Positions 9,283 through 18,098 are shown, numbered from the stretch's first letter. The stretch: 52,700 bases of DNA from Desulfosporosinus cupriresistens (GCF_001707885.1 NZ_MASS01000029.1:1-52700); one strand, 5' to 3'. Notes: generated by a model not told the origin, from the letters alone. A program made the numbers and translations.

Positions 9283-9882
9283 GTGGGTAAGATATTCTGC
9301 CTAATGGGTAAAAGTAGCTCTGGAAAAGATACTATTTCTAAAAAGCTTTTACAAGATAAACAACTTAATTTGAAGTCTATAATTCCATATACGACGAGAC
9401 CAATAAGGCACAACGAAGTCCAAGGGTTTGATTATCACTTTGTATCTGAAGAATTATTGGCACATTATCGAGAAATGGGTAAGATTATAGAACAGAGGGA
9501 TTACTATACTATTAATGGTAAATGGTCTTACTGTACGATTGACGATGGTCAAATTAACTTGACGCAGGATAATAATTATCTGCTGATCGCTACGTTAGAG
9601 TCCTATGAAAACCTTCAAAATTATTTTGCGACAAGTGATGTTATTCCCCTGTATATTGAAGTTGACGATGGAGTTAGACTGCTACGGGCAATAGAAAGGG
9701 AAAAACAGCAAGCTCAACCTAACTATGAGGAGCTATGCAGAAGATTTTTAGCGGATAGTAATGATTTTAGTAAACAAAAACTAGAAGATCTTGAAGTGAC
9801 AAAATTTTATCCAAATGAGAATATAAATCAATGTATTAACCGTATTAAAACTGATATTTTGCAAGTAATTCATAAGTCGTAG
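9283..9882 (+). CDS. Guanylate-kinase-like P-loop protein
   Basis: Resembles guanylate kinase, which phosphorylates GMP to GDP. From the GTG at 9283 (GAGGGA about 9 nt upstream, promoter just before) it is 199 residues, the usual Gmk length. P-loop GKSSSGKD at residues 9-16 and GMP-site segment YTTRPIR near 37-43, then EVQGFDYHFVS as in Gmk. The P-loop reads SGKD rather than the usual SGKST, and later parts are divergent, so it may act on another substrate. It stands alone between a promoter and a terminator, not with rpoZ/dfp as housekeeping gmk usually does. An earlier ATG at 9142 is possible but lies before the promoter. Confidence 0.75.
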   Translation: MGKIFCLMGKSSSGKDTISKKLLQDKQLNLKSIIPYTTRPIRHNEVQGFDYHFVSEELLAHYREMGKIIEQRDYYTINGKWSYCTIDDGQINLTQDNNYLLIATLESYENLQNYFATSDVIPLYIEVDDGVRLLRAIEREKQQAQPNYEELCRRFLADSNDFSKQKLEDLEVTKFYPNENINQCINRIKTDILQVIHKS

Positions 9883-9959
9883 TCTTATGATGATGATCTG
9901 GAATTATAAAAAATATAAGTAATAGGAAAAATGGGTGCCCTGAACTCGTAAAATACCTG

Positions 9960-9994
9960 CAAAAGAGGTGGTAAAAAATTTACCACCTCTTTTG
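9960..9994 (+). terminator. Strong terminator after the guanylate-kinase-like gene
   Basis: A perfect 16-bp stem with a 3-nt loop, ending in a T-rich arm (CTCTTTTG). The sequence is symmetric enough to work in both directions. Confidence 0.75.
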
Positions 9995-10102
9995 TTACTA
10001 GTTAGAAATGTATCGCCCTTACACTTAAGTCCCTACCCGCCGAAAAAGAATAAGGAGAATCTTTTCTTTATCATTATAGAGAAAGAGAAGTAGTAATTAA
10101 AA

Positions 10103-10130
10103 TAAAAAAAGCCACAAACAAGTTGTGACT
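10103..10130 (-). terminator. Terminator of tRNA-Arg
   Basis: On the minus strand AGTCACAA, a 5-nt loop and TTGTGGCT form an 8-bp stem with one G-U pair, directly followed by seven T. It begins 14 bp after the tRNA 3' end. Confidence 0.8.
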
Positions 10131-10143
10131 TAATTTTTAAGTA

Positions 10144-10219
10144 TGGTGCGCCCGGCGGGATTTGAACCTGCGACCTCCGGCTTCGGAAACCGTCACTCTA
10201 TCCACTGAGCTACGAGCGC
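10144..10219 (-). tRNA. tRNA-Arg (anticodon CCG)
   Basis: The minus strand folds as a 76-nt tRNA with encoded CCA. Acceptor GCGCTCG pairs with CGGGCGC (one G-U). D arm GCTC/GAGT, T arm with GGTTCAAATC loop region. The anticodon loop is TTCCGAA with CCG at 10184-10186 (plus-strand CGG), reading Arg CGG codons. The outermost pair of the anticodon stem is an A-G mismatch. It is a single tRNA gene with its own terminator. Confidence 0.93.
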
Positions 10220-10421
10220 TTATAGAGAACACTTTAACACTTTACTCAATAATAAGTATTTTGTCAAGCACATATTGTAAATATATACTTGGTTATGTTG
10301 ATTATTTGAATCATTCTTACGATAATCCAAATATAATACAGTATATATAAAGAGTTCTAGCTCTGTGCTGGATAAACTATTGTAGGGCAACACCTAGATC
10401 TGATTTGAAGGGTTCATTAAG

Positions 10422-10450
10422 TTGTCTCTAGGGAGACTCTGCAGTATAAT
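10422..10450 (+). promoter_or_regulatory. Sigma-A-like promoter of the yitT-like gene
   Basis: TTGTCT, a 17-bp spacer and a perfect TATAAT, about 50 bp before the coding start. The rest of the 282 bp between the tRNA and this gene shows no other feature I can name. Confidence 0.6.
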
Positions 10451-10501
10451 TCAACAAGGATAAACAACACGTGGATAATAATGTGTGAACGGGGGATTCA
10501 A

Positions 10502-11371
10502 GTGAACTGGAGACGTTTTCGTGAAATTATTCCGTGGCAATTGTTGCAACACTTGGCGGGGATCATAGTAGGTGCTGCGATCGTGAGTGTAAGTATAAAC
10601 ACACTAATTATCCCTAATCAAATTGCGGATGGTGGGGTCACGGGAATAGCGATCATATTACATTACTTATTTTTTTGGCCCGTAAGCTGGACGGTTCTTC
10701 TGCTGAACCTGCCACTTTTTATTTTAGGCTTACGTTTGGTGGGACGAAACTTTTTAGTTTTTAGTGTCGTGGGTGTTGGTATGCTCTCGGTTATGCTTTC
10801 TCTGACTTCACATCTCCCGGCATTGACCCATGATACGCTGCTTGCAGTGATATCTGCAGGGGTCCTTTCAGGAATCGGGATGGGCATCATCTTCCGCTCC
10901 AGTGGTTCGCTTGGTGGAACGGATATTTTAGCTGTCCTGTTTGCGCGAACAACCTCATTTAGTGTGGGTCAAATATTGCTGGGGATTGATGCCCTGATCT
11001 TTCTGGCAGTTGCCATTTTGTTTCGCCCGGAAATGGCTATGTATGCCATGATTTATATGTTTATAGCGACGCGTGTTGTTGATCTTGTACAGGAGGGATT
11101 AAGTCACTCCAAGGCGGTGATGGTAGTGACTACTCAGCCTCAGAAAATTGCTGAGGAAATCATGGCGAAGCTTGATCGAGGGGTTACACTTTTTCAAGCG
11201 ACAGGGGCCTTCTCAGGCGATGCTAAACAAGTAGTTTATTGTGTAATCAATCGTACTGAATTGTCTCAAGTCAAAAAAATTGTTCGGGATCAAGATCATC
11301 AGGCTTTTGTGGCTATATCGGAGGTGCCGGAAGTTGTTGGTGAAGGTTTCTCATCCTGGAAAGGACATTGA
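10502..11371 (+). CDS. YitT family membrane protein
   Basis: Integral membrane protein of the YitT family (DUF161 plus DUF2179), 289 residues from GTG at 10502. About five hydrophobic helices fill residues 15-190, with the family segment NQIADGGVTGIAI near residue 38. The soluble DUF2179 domain, with a GVTLFQATGAFSG segment near 230, ends the protein. The GTG has a GGGGGA upstream; an ATG at 10481 in the same frame lacks a ribosome site. Function is unknown in the family. Confidence 0.9.
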   Translation: MNWRRFREIIPWQLLQHLAGIIVGAAIVSVSINTLIIPNQIADGGVTGIAIILHYLFFWPVSWTVLLLNLPLFILGLRLVGRNFLVFSVVGVGMLSVMLSLTSHLPALTHDTLLAVISAGVLSGIGMGIIFRSSGSLGGTDILAVLFARTTSFSVGQILLGIDALIFLAVAILFRPEMAMYAMIYMFIATRVVDLVQEGLSHSKAVMVVTTQPQKIAEEIMAKLDRGVTLFQATGAFSGDAKQVVYCVINRTELSQVKKIVRDQDHQAFVAISEVPEVVGEGFSSWKGH

Positions 11372-11442
11372 GAAACAATAGTGATTAATCAAAGAAAAAG
11401 AATGTCAGCAATAGTTAAGAAAGATGGAAACGAGGGATAGGA

Positions 11443-12462
11443 TTGTCAAAACGGCGCAAACATGGTCTTAGAAGACGTCGACAGGCCACGTTTTTGCTTT
11501 TATTGTCTATCATTTTTATGCTTAGTTGTGGGCCTTTTTTATGGCGTATGGAGCAATTAAGACAAGCTAAAAGTGTTTATGATGTTTCAAAAGTGAGGGA
11601 TGAACTGCAGTGGTGGAATGCACATGGGGGCCTATTAAATAAACTGGAATTGTTGAAAGAGGCAAATTTATGGCTGGAACTTGAACTTAATGTGGAGAGT
11701 AAGGACTTAGAGTCTAAACTGACTATGTATCAAGACGAACGGCACAGATTCTGGTTGTTTTTGTATTACTTGAAAAACGGGAAAACCACTGAAGCGCAGA
11801 ATGTCCTTGGCCCAATGGGTAAGACGCCGTGGGGTCAGTTGGGGCAAGGGCTCACGTCCTTAGCAAATGGGGATGCAGAAGAGTCACGTAGTCAGTTGGC
11901 CAAGACTGAGACAGAAGTGAGTTGGAATCAATTACCGATACAAGAGCAGACTTTAAGACATTTAATTCTAGCGCAAGCTGCAATGAGCATGGGTGATCAA
12001 CTGGCAGCCAGGGCTGAGCTCGAAGAGGCCCAGAAACTAGAACCTCATAATCCGGCCTGCCTTACTGTAGCTTTTGACGTCGCTGTAGGAGAAGGACAGT
12101 GGGCAAAAGCCGTAGAGTTATGTCATTCAATAGTTACTCAAACCTGGCGAACTAGAACTACGTTGTTTGAAACCAAAAGGGCCGTCCTTGCCCTACATGA
12201 AAATAATCTGCAGGAATTGACTGCTAGCCTAGCTTCTCTAAAGGAGCTCCCCGGAGGGGATGGTTGTATCGACTATGTGAATGGAATTCAAGCTTTAAGT
12301 AAAGGTCAGCAGCAAGTAGGTAAGAACTTGCTTGAACGTGCCATGAACAGTGGGCTTGAGGGAGAGTTAAAAGCAGATGCTCAAAAAGCAGTGGCTCAGG
12401 TCATAGATCGACAAAAAGCGAATCAACTCTTGCGATCTGTCGTGGATGAAAACGTTGAATAA
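11443..12462 (+). CDS. Membrane-anchored protein with TPR-like helical repeats
   Basis: 339 residues, TTG start preceded by GAGGGA. A very basic N-terminus (RRKHGLRRRRR-type) and one hydrophobic segment at residues 15-32 give a signal anchor with the rest outside the cell. Residues 60-330 are helical and hold degenerate TPR units such as AARAELEEAQKLEPHNPACLT near 189. No catalytic motif was seen. It ends 6 bp from the convergent deacetylase gene. I do not recognise a named family. Confidence 0.7.
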   Translation: MSKRRKHGLRRRRQATFLLLLSIIFMLSCGPFLWRMEQLRQAKSVYDVSKVRDELQWWNAHGGLLNKLELLKEANLWLELELNVESKDLESKLTMYQDERHRFWLFLYYLKNGKTTEAQNVLGPMGKTPWGQLGQGLTSLANGDAEESRSQLAKTETEVSWNQLPIQEQTLRHLILAQAAMSMGDQLAARAELEEAQKLEPHNPACLTVAFDVAVGEGQWAKAVELCHSIVTQTWRTRTTLFETKRAVLALHENNLQELTASLASLKELPGGDGCIDYVNGIQALSKGQQQVGKNLLERAMNSGLEGELKADAQKAVAQVIDRQKANQLLRSVVDENVE

Positions 12463-12468
12463 CGGCAC

Positions 12469-13260
12469 TTATTTATTGGTTGAACTAGGTTCTTCTTTAA
12501 GATTACTTTCAGGTGGCCAAGTGCTGTTTGCTTCAGAAAGCAATTGTCCTACTGGGATGAGTGTGTAACCTTTAGTTCTGAGGCGTTGAATGACCGTCGG
12601 CAAGGCCTGAATAGTATCTGGCGCTGAGTCTGAGGCATGAAATAAAATAATGTCCCCTGCTTTCGCCCCACCTTCGGAGTGTATCCCGTTGAGTACATTA
12701 TTAATGACAGCGCCAGGGCCGGGTCGTTTCCAGTCTAGAGAATCAACACTCCATTGGATAACTCGATACCCCAGCTTGTTGGCGGTGGATATGACCTTAT
12801 TATCATAGGCTCCGTTGGGTGCCCTTATCAATCGGACTTTCTGACCGGATATTTGCTCAAGGACTTGTTGGGCAGTAGTAATTTCATGTTCTATCTCGCC
12901 TGATCCTAAAGTATTGAGATCAACATGACGGTTGCCGTGTGATCCGATCTCATGGCCATCGGCCACCATTCGTTGCACTAATTGTTGATGTTTGTCTGCC
13001 CATGGACTAGAAAGAAAAAATGTGGCATGAACGCCTTCCTGTTTGAGAATATCAAGTATTGGTTCGGCTGTCTTCTCCCCCCAACTGATATCAAAGGTCA
13101 GTCCAATTGCCTGGGTGTTGACGTTTGTTGAGTAAATTGGCTTTAACTTTCCAGAAAAAACAGAAGTGACATTTTCACGATAAGCAATCAAGATGAACAA
13201 GAGGATCCCCCAGAGGGCGATATTTCGCCATGATGGACGTTTGAAGATTATAATTTGCAT
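12469..13260 (-). CDS. Polysaccharide deacetylase, PdaB-like
   Basis: NodB-type carbohydrate esterase (CE4) that removes acetyl groups from peptidoglycan-like polymers. 263 residues with an N-terminal anchor at 13-28. Motif 1 is TFDISWG instead of TFDDG, as in sporulation deacetylase PdaB; motif 2 is SHGNRH with the two metal-binding His; motif 3 is RAPNGAYD; the final His lies in LFHASD. AAAGGAGG precedes ATG. PdaB of Bacillus is needed for stable spores, so a cortex-related role is likely but inferred from the motif-1 variant and the spore-forming background. Confidence 0.88.
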   Translation of the reverse strand: MQIIIFKRPSWRNIALWGILLFILIAYRENVTSVFSGKLKPIYSTNVNTQAIGLTFDISWGEKTAEPILDILKQEGVHATFFLSSPWADKHQQLVQRMVADGHEIGSHGNRHVDLNTLGSGEIEHEITTAQQVLEQISGQKVRLIRAPNGAYDNKVISTANKLGYRVIQWSVDSLDWKRPGPGAVINNVLNGIHSEGGAKAGDIILFHASDSAPDTIQALPTVIQRLRTKGYTLIPVGQLLSEANSTWPPESNLKEEPSSTNK

Positions 13261-13317
13261 TTGGCATTCCTCCTTTGAGTAAAAGATATTCGTTAGAAAG
13301 CCAGATCATGAGGGTAA

Positions 13318-13344
13318 AACAAAAAAACGCCCTTTCAAGGCGTT
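13318..13344 (-). terminator. Terminator upstream of the deacetylase gene
   Basis: On the minus strand AACGCCTT, loop GAA and AGGGCGTT form an 8-bp stem directly followed by a T run. It ends transcripts of the small membrane-protein gene and separates it from the deacetylase gene. Confidence 0.75.
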
Positions 13345-13405
13345 AACTTTGGGAAAAATTGTTATCTAATTAAAATCTGCTTAAGCTTAAGTAAATTTGA
13401 TGCCC

Positions 13406-13669
13406 CTAGCGTTTCTTATATCGTCCGCCCAACACTAACTTAAATAAATCAATTTTAAATAATAATTTAAGAAAAAAATGAACGACAACAAAGGAGACGC
13501 CGACAAAAACAATAAAGCGTATTAGGAAAAAGGCAACTGCAAATACCCACGTGAATACTTTACCTAAGATCAAGGCAGAGAAATAGAGACCCAGAATGAG
13601 TATGAGAAGTTTGAGTGCAACCATCCAATAATTTGAAGATTGAGTTGGACGATAAGTATTCAAGGCCAA
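13406..13669 (-). CDS. Small membrane protein, unknown
   Basis: 87 residues, TTG start with AGGGAG a few bases upstream. Two or three hydrophobic stretches (about residues 17-36, 38-55 and 56-72) with a basic end (GGRYKKR). No family recognised. It has its own terminator and is divergent from the TPR gene at 13875. Confidence 0.65.
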   Translation of the reverse strand: MALNTYRPTQSSNYWMVALKLLILILGLYFSALILGKVFTWVFAVAFFLIRFIVFVGVSFVVVHFFLKLLFKIDLFKLVLGGRYKKR

Positions 13670-13874
13670 ACACTCCCTTCTTGAACCTGAAATTAGATTA
13701 TCATATTTCGACTTTTATGTCTAGGTTACAATAAGGTTCGTCCTTAATTTCCTTTGATTTTATGGCTATTCAAATGCTGTTGTGCTGTGAAGAGAAGCTC
13801 CAGCTTCGAATTTAAATATTGATGCCCAAAAAATCGACTCGTGCATATGATGGAACAGACACGGAGGCGATAAT

Positions 13875-15137
13875 ATGTACGATGGGGAATTATCCGTTTG
13901 GCGGAACCTTATGGAGGTTGGAACACAGTGTCTTGGAGAAGAACAGTACATTAAAGCTGAAGAGTATTATACTCAGGGCCTCTTAAAGGCGTATCAATTA
14001 ACCGTTCCGGAAATCGTCGCATTTACTCTAAGACTGTTAGCGACAGTGAGGGTGCGTTTAGGAAATTTAGAGTTTGCAGAAGAGGGTTTCAAAGAAGCAT
14101 TACGTATTTGCCAAGAGATTCAGAATGCGAAAGGAATGTCCGAAGCATGGGCAGGGTTAGCCAGTGTCTCGGTTAAGAAGGGTATGCTTCGGGACGCTAG
14201 CAGGGAATATGAGCTATCAATATCTGTGTACCCGAGTTCATCTCCACCGTTAAGGTTGGGCATGCTCTATGCTGACCTGGGCCAAGTCTATGCTACCCTC
14301 AAAGATTGGGCAATGGCCAAGAAAGCCTATGAGGAGGCACATAAAATCTGCCGTTCCAATGGGTTTCCTAAAGGTGAAGGAGAGTTGGATGTTCTCTTAG
14401 GAGAATTGTGCTTTCGACAAGGGAATAATAAGGAAGCAATGATAAACTTAAAGAATGCTTGCCAAATTTTTGCTCAGATAGAGGATCTGATCGCTTTGTC
14501 AAATACACTGCAATATTTGGCGTTTCTCTACTTTGATCAAAATGAAATGTTTTTAGCCTTTGAATGTCAACAAAGGGCGGTGGCCCTGTGTTTGAAATTT
14601 GATACAAGCAATGTATTTAGTGAAAGTTGTTTTTTCTTGAGTAAAATTGAGCAAATATTAGAAAACTATGAAGAGGCAAAATATTACCTTGAATTATCGA
14701 TTCAGTTTTATCCAGATCAAAATTTTGACCTAGCCTTGCGTTTTCAAAGTTTGGCGGGCTTATTCTTTCTTTCAATGGATTTAGCTAAGGCTGAAATCTA
14801 TTATTTAAAAGCCTTAAGTCTTTTCGAATCGATAGAAGACAATCTGCGGATTGGTGAAGTATATGAAGCTTTAACCACTCTTAAAGAAATTCGAGAGAGT
14901 AAGGTAGTGCCACAAAAAGCTCTCGTTGAATCAGAAGATAAAGCTCAATTTCATAGAGAATTTTCACTAGAAGCCTTGGTGCGTTTAGCGGAGTTTTATG
15001 AAAAGCGTCGTAACTTTAGAGATGCCTTAGAATGTTACTGGAAGGCGCTTGAATTGGGACGAGATGCGGCAATAGCGACAGATTGGATCGAGACAAGTGT
15101 TCAGAGGGTTTCCAAACGTCTGCGCCAGAAGAAGTAA
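13875..15137 (+). CDS. TPR repeat protein
   Basis: 420-residue soluble protein made of tandem TPR motifs: GEEQYIKAEEYYTQGL near residue 21, GNLEFAEEGFKEAL near 61, KDWAMAKKAYEEAH near 143, GNNKEAMINLKNA near 180 and RRNFRDALECYWKAL near 386. ATG start with GGAGG 7 nt upstream. No signal peptide or enzymatic domain. Such proteins are protein-binding scaffolds; the partner is unknown. Long TPR arrays of this kind also occur in Rap-type regulators, but the Rap N-terminal domain is not evident. Confidence 0.85.
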   Translation: MYDGELSVWRNLMEVGTQCLGEEQYIKAEEYYTQGLLKAYQLTVPEIVAFTLRLLATVRVRLGNLEFAEEGFKEALRICQEIQNAKGMSEAWAGLASVSVKKGMLRDASREYELSISVYPSSSPPLRLGMLYADLGQVYATLKDWAMAKKAYEEAHKICRSNGFPKGEGELDVLLGELCFRQGNNKEAMINLKNACQIFAQIEDLIALSNTLQYLAFLYFDQNEMFLAFECQQRAVALCLKFDTSNVFSESCFFLSKIEQILENYEEAKYYLELSIQFYPDQNFDLALRFQSLAGLFFLSMDLAKAEIYYLKALSLFESIEDNLRIGEVYEALTTLKEIRESKVVPQKALVESEDKAQFHREFSLEALVRLAEFYEKRRNFRDALECYWKALELGRDAAIATDWIETSVQRVSKRLRQKK

Positions 15138-15260
15138 TTTAAGTCGTTTTCCTAAATATTTTGAAAAGTAGCCTTTATAAATCAATGAGGTTCAGATAAA
15201 ATAGCATTATAGAAACTCTCCTCCGATCAAAAGGAGGGACGGGGATGAGGGGGAATCAAT

Positions 15261-15791
15261 GTGCGAGAGGAAGATGCGATACTCCTCGAATGCTTGGAAG
15301 ATGTGTATCACACCTTTGAAACAGCCTTAAAGAAGGCTCAAAAAGTTCGTTCGATCCATGTCCGAAAATTTGAGCGACTCTTTGATGAGTTATTGAGTGA
15401 GCGACGGGTTTTTGAAGATATTTCTATTCCAGCTCGACTCATTGTTGAACAGCTACTAGAATCTCAATTTAAAGTTGGACAGGTTGCGTTGGAAGCGGAG
15501 TACTTGAGACAACCATTTACAGGCGTAAAATCTGTCAAAGTTGAGGAATTCGGAATGATCCGTGTCAAACTTGGAGATGTAGAAATTTCCTGGCGAGATG
15601 GGAATTATTCCTATTACTTCTATCCAGATAAAGTGGAATTAAGAGCGACTGATGAGAAGTCGGCAATCAAATTGTTTTTTTCTATTGCCTTCAATCGGCA
15701 AACTCTCGAAAGGTTTCCTGAAATACTAACGTCACCAAAGGTCGTTTATATACATCCACAACTTGAAAAATGGATACGGGGTGTGCTATAA
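15261..15791 (+). CDS. Conserved-looking hypothetical protein upstream of cobO
   Basis: 176 residues, GTG start after GAGGGGGAA. The first half is charged and helical (residues 1-85), the second half looks like beta structure with many aromatic residues (WRDGNYSYYFYP near 114). No motif recognised and no membrane segment. Its stop TAA overlaps the cobO ATG, so the two are translationally coupled, which suggests a link with corrinoid metabolism without proving it. Just upstream, CTCCT and AGGAG at 15222-15238 could pair. Confidence 0.7.
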   Translation: MREEDAILLECLEDVYHTFETALKKAQKVRSIHVRKFERLFDELLSERRVFEDISIPARLIVEQLLESQFKVGQVALEAEYLRQPFTGVKSVKVEEFGMIRVKLGDVEISWRDGNYSYYFYPDKVELRATDEKSAIKLFFSIAFNRQTLERFPEILTSPKVVYIHPQLEKWIRGVL

Positions 15792-16324
15792 TGTCAAATC
15801 TTACACAAGGATTAGTACAAGTTTATACTGGCAATGGTAAAGGAAAAACAACTGCTGCCTTTGGTTTGGCAATCCGTGCGGTTGGTCATGGTTTTCGGGT
15901 TTATATTATTCAATTTATGAAAGGGAGAGACGACTGCGGAGAGTTAGAAGGTTTGAAACGTTTGTCGCCAGACTGTCAACATGAACACTTTGGAGGAAAA
16001 GGTTGGGTTCATAAAGGAGAACATCAAGAAGAACATATCCTCGAAGCTCGTAAGGGCTTTTTAAGGGCACAGGAAATCATTCTTTCGGGACAATGGGATA
16101 TTGTAATTCTTGATGAAGTCATTAATGCGCTTTGGTTTGATCTAATACCTGAAAGCGAGGTTCTAGATTTACTGAGTAAGAAGCCAGCTCATGTCGAAGT
16201 GGTTTTAACGGGCCGAAATGCTTCGCAGCCAATAATCGAAAGAGCAGATCTTGTAACGGAGATGGTCCTAAAAAAACATCCTTTTGAGCAAGGGATTATG
16301 GCGCGCCAGGGGATTGAGTATTAA
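15791..16324 (+). CDS. cobO: Cob(I)alamin adenosyltransferase CobO/BtuR
   Basis: Adenosylates the corrinoid cobalt to make adenosyl-B12 forms, ATP-dependent and cytosolic. 177 residues from the ATG at 15791, which overlaps the stop of the gene before and has GGGGTG upstream; an ATG at 15770 lies within that gene. P-loop GNGKGKTT near residue 15, FMKGR segment near 45 and a WDIVILDEV Walker-B-like segment near 103 are typical of the CobO family. No B12 riboswitch was seen near it. Confidence 0.93.
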   Translation: MSNLTQGLVQVYTGNGKGKTTAAFGLAIRAVGHGFRVYIIQFMKGRDDCGELEGLKRLSPDCQHEHFGGKGWVHKGEHQEEHILEARKGFLRAQEIILSGQWDIVILDEVINALWFDLIPESEVLDLLSKKPAHVEVVLTGRNASQPIIERADLVTEMVLKKHPFEQGIMARQGIEY

Positions 16325-16339
16325 ACTCAAGCCAAACCA

Positions 16340-16368
16340 TTGTAAATTGAAATAACAATGGATATACT
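16340..16368 (+). promoter_or_regulatory. glnA promoter overlapping a GlnR/TnrA-type box
   Basis: TTGTAA, a 17-bp spacer and TATACT make a sigma-A-type promoter about 230 bp before glnA. The stretch 16341-16357 fits the Bacillus GlnR/TnrA consensus TGTNA-N7-TNACA without mismatch, and it covers the -35 and spacer, a position suited to repression. Whether this lineage has a GlnR-like protein cannot be told from the window. Confidence 0.55.
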
Positions 16369-16390
16369 ATCCTTATAAGGCTTGTAAACT

Positions 16391-16510
16391 GGCTAGCGCC
16401 CACGAAGACACTGTCTTTGCACGTATTAGCCTTCTTGCAGCCATCAGGCGACGCCGGTCGCCCTAGTTGCACTAGAAAGTATATAACTTTCAGTTATACT
16501 TTCTGACTAG
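16391..16510. repeat. Composite hairpin repeat in the glnA leader (copy 1)
   Basis: Three consecutive hairpins. 16391-16431 is a 41-bp unit bounded by GGCT/AGCC that matches, in inverted orientation, 37711-37751 at 37 of 41 positions. Then a GGCGAC/GTCGCC hairpin near 16446-16461, and an AGAAAGTATA/TATACTTTCT hairpin at about 16474-16504. Flanking bases also resemble those at the second copy, so this is a dispersed element rather than a glnA-specific structure. Confidence 0.6.
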
Positions 16511-16512
16511 TA

Positions 16513-16573
16513 GGACAAAGTATTGTCCATGCTGAGCCATTCAGGGTTGACGCATGGACGTTTTTCGTTTTTT
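16513..16573 (+). promoter_or_regulatory. Attenuator-like hairpin pair before glnA
   Basis: GGACAA/TTGTCC (tetraloop, 16513-16528) shares its GTCC with the left arm of a second stem, GTCCATGC/GCATGGAC (16525-16532 with 16552-16559), which is followed by G, five T, CG and six T. The second stem is a terminator that lies between the glnA promoter and the gene, so the two structures could act as antiterminator and terminator. Confidence 0.5.
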
Positions 16574-16599
16574 AAGAGTGGAAGGGAGAGATTAATAAT

Positions 16600-17928
16600 A
16601 TGATGATGACCAAAGAAGATGTCTTGCGGGAAGCACATGACAAGGGGGTTAAGTTCATTCGGTTGCAGTTTACAGATATCTTTGGAATTCTTAAGAATGT
16701 GGCCATTACAATTGAGCAGCTGGAAAAGGCCCTAGATGGGGAAATGATGTTTGACGGTTCGTCAATTGAAGGATTTGCCCGCATTGAAGAATCCGATATG
16801 TATTTGAGACCTGATCCTAATACCTTCGTTGTTTTTCCTTGGCGCCCCAAAGAGGGAGGAGTCGCTCGGCTCATTTGTGATGTTTATAACCCTGATGGAA
16901 CCCCTTTTGTGGGATGCCCACGCAATGCGTTGAAAAGAGTCTTAAAGGAAGCCTCTGAAATGGGGTATGCTATGAATGTCGGGCCGGAATTGGAATTCTT
17001 CCTCTTCCATACGGATGCTGAAGGACGACCAACGACAACTACACACGATAAAGCTGGTTATTTTGATCTAACACCAATCGATCTTGGCGAGAATGCACGT
17101 CGCGATATGGTTTTAACGTTAGAACAAATGGGCTATGAGATTGAAGCTTCTCATCACGAAGTGGCGCCCGGACAACATGAGATTGATTTCAAATATTCAG
17201 ATGCTCTGGATATTGCAGATAAAATGGCAACGTTTCGTTTCGTTGTACGTACGATTGCTCAGCATCACGGTTTACATGCTACATTCATGCCTAAACCTAT
17301 TTTTGGGATTAATGGATCAGGAATGCACAGTAATCAATCACTTTTTCAGAATGGCAAAAACGCCTTCTATGATCCCAATGATCCGATGGAGCTTTCCGAA
17401 ATCGCTTACAATTATATAGCTGGCCTTATGAAATATGCCCATTCTCTGACAGCCATCACGAACCCAACAGTCAATTCATATAAAAGACTTGTGCCGGGTT
17501 ATGAAGCACCGTGTTATGTAGCATGGTCCGGACGAAATAGAAGTCCCTTGATTCGTATACCTGCTAAAAGAGGTTCTTCCACCCGCATTGAACTTCGAAG
17601 TCCAGATCCTTCTTGTAATCCCTACTTAGCCCTTGCAGTCCAACTTAAGGCGGGGCTGGAAGGTATTAAGAACAAACTAACGCCACCACCTGCAGTTGAT
17701 CTAAATATTTACTCTATGACCCGAGAAGAACGCGAAAACTTGGGGATAGCTTCCCTACCGGGGAGCTTAAAAGAAGCATTAGATGAGTTAAGTAAGGCTC
17801 CTGCCATCCGTGAAGCACTTGGTAATCATATCTATAATCGCTTTGTCGAGGCAAAGACTGAAGAATGGGATAGTTTTCAAGTCACAGTCACTCAGTGGGA
17901 ACTTGACCAGTATTTACACATGTATTAA
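16600..17928 (+). CDS. glnA: Glutamine synthetase, type I
   Basis: Makes glutamine from glutamate, ammonia and ATP; dodecameric cytosolic enzyme. 442 residues, the length of the GSI-alpha class of Firmicutes. Signature segments in order: FDGSSIEGF near residue 50, GPELEFFLF near 128, [12 protein letters not shown] near 184, [10 protein letters not shown] near 243, [10 protein letters not shown] near 289, and [16 protein letters not shown] near 328. The adenylylation Tyr region of GSI-beta enzymes is absent, as expected. Three ATG codons in a row begin the gene, preceded by GAAGGGAGAG. Regulation is likely at a GlnR-type box and a leader terminator. Confidence 0.97.
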   Translation: MMMTKEDVLREAHDKGVKFIRLQFTDIFGILKNVAITIEQLEKALDGEMMFDGSSIEGFARIEESDMYLRPDPNTFVVFPWRPKEGGVARLICDVYNPDGTPFVGCPRNALKRVLKEASEMGYAMNVGPELEFFLFHTDAEGRPTTTTHDKAGYFDLTPIDLGENARRDMVLTLEQMGYEIEASHHEVAPGQHEIDFKYSDALDIADKMATFRFVVRTIAQHHGLHATFMPKPIFGINGSGMHSNQSLFQNGKNAFYDPNDPMELSEIAYNYIAGLMKYAHSLTAITNPTVNSYKRLVPGYEAPCYVAWSGRNRSPLIRIPAKRGSSTRIELRSPDPSCNPYLALAVQLKAGLEGIKNKLTPPPAVDLNIYSMTREERENLGIASLPGSLKEALDELSKAPAIREALGNHIYNRFVEAKTEEWDSFQVTVTQWELDQYLHMY

Positions 17929-17988
17929 GACTAAAGGGGATGTGTGAAAACTCAGTCTCCAAAATTTCAAGTGGTTACAACAATCAAT

Positions 17989-18037
17989 AAGCGTCCTCAT
18001 TTTCACTATTAAAGTGGAGTGAGGACGCTTGTGTTTT
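17989..18037 (+). terminator. Terminator of glnA
   Basis: An 11-bp stem AAGCGTCCTCA/TGAGGACGCTT with an inner CAC/GTG stem, followed by GTGTTTT. It lies 60 bp after the stop codon. Confidence 0.7.
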
Positions 18038-18057
18038 GATTATATAGAAGCAAAAGT

Positions 18058-18098
18058 GGGGATGTGAAAAATATAGTAACAAGTTTTAGCACATCCCC
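18058..18098 (+). terminator. Second hairpin after glnA
   Basis: GGGGATGTG/CACATCCCC, 9 bp, with a 23-nt loop and TTTAGATT after it. The same GGGGATGTG also occurs at 17937-17945, so the right arm could pair with either copy. Role uncertain. Confidence 0.35.

Noticed and set aside
10162..10350. 62-codon frame on the plus strand
   Set aside because: It lies across the minus-strand tRNA-Arg and has no ribosome site.
16325..16599. Cobalamin riboswitch next to cobO
   Set aside because: No B12-box-like sequence; the hairpins are downstream of cobO and match a dispersed repeat and an attenuator.
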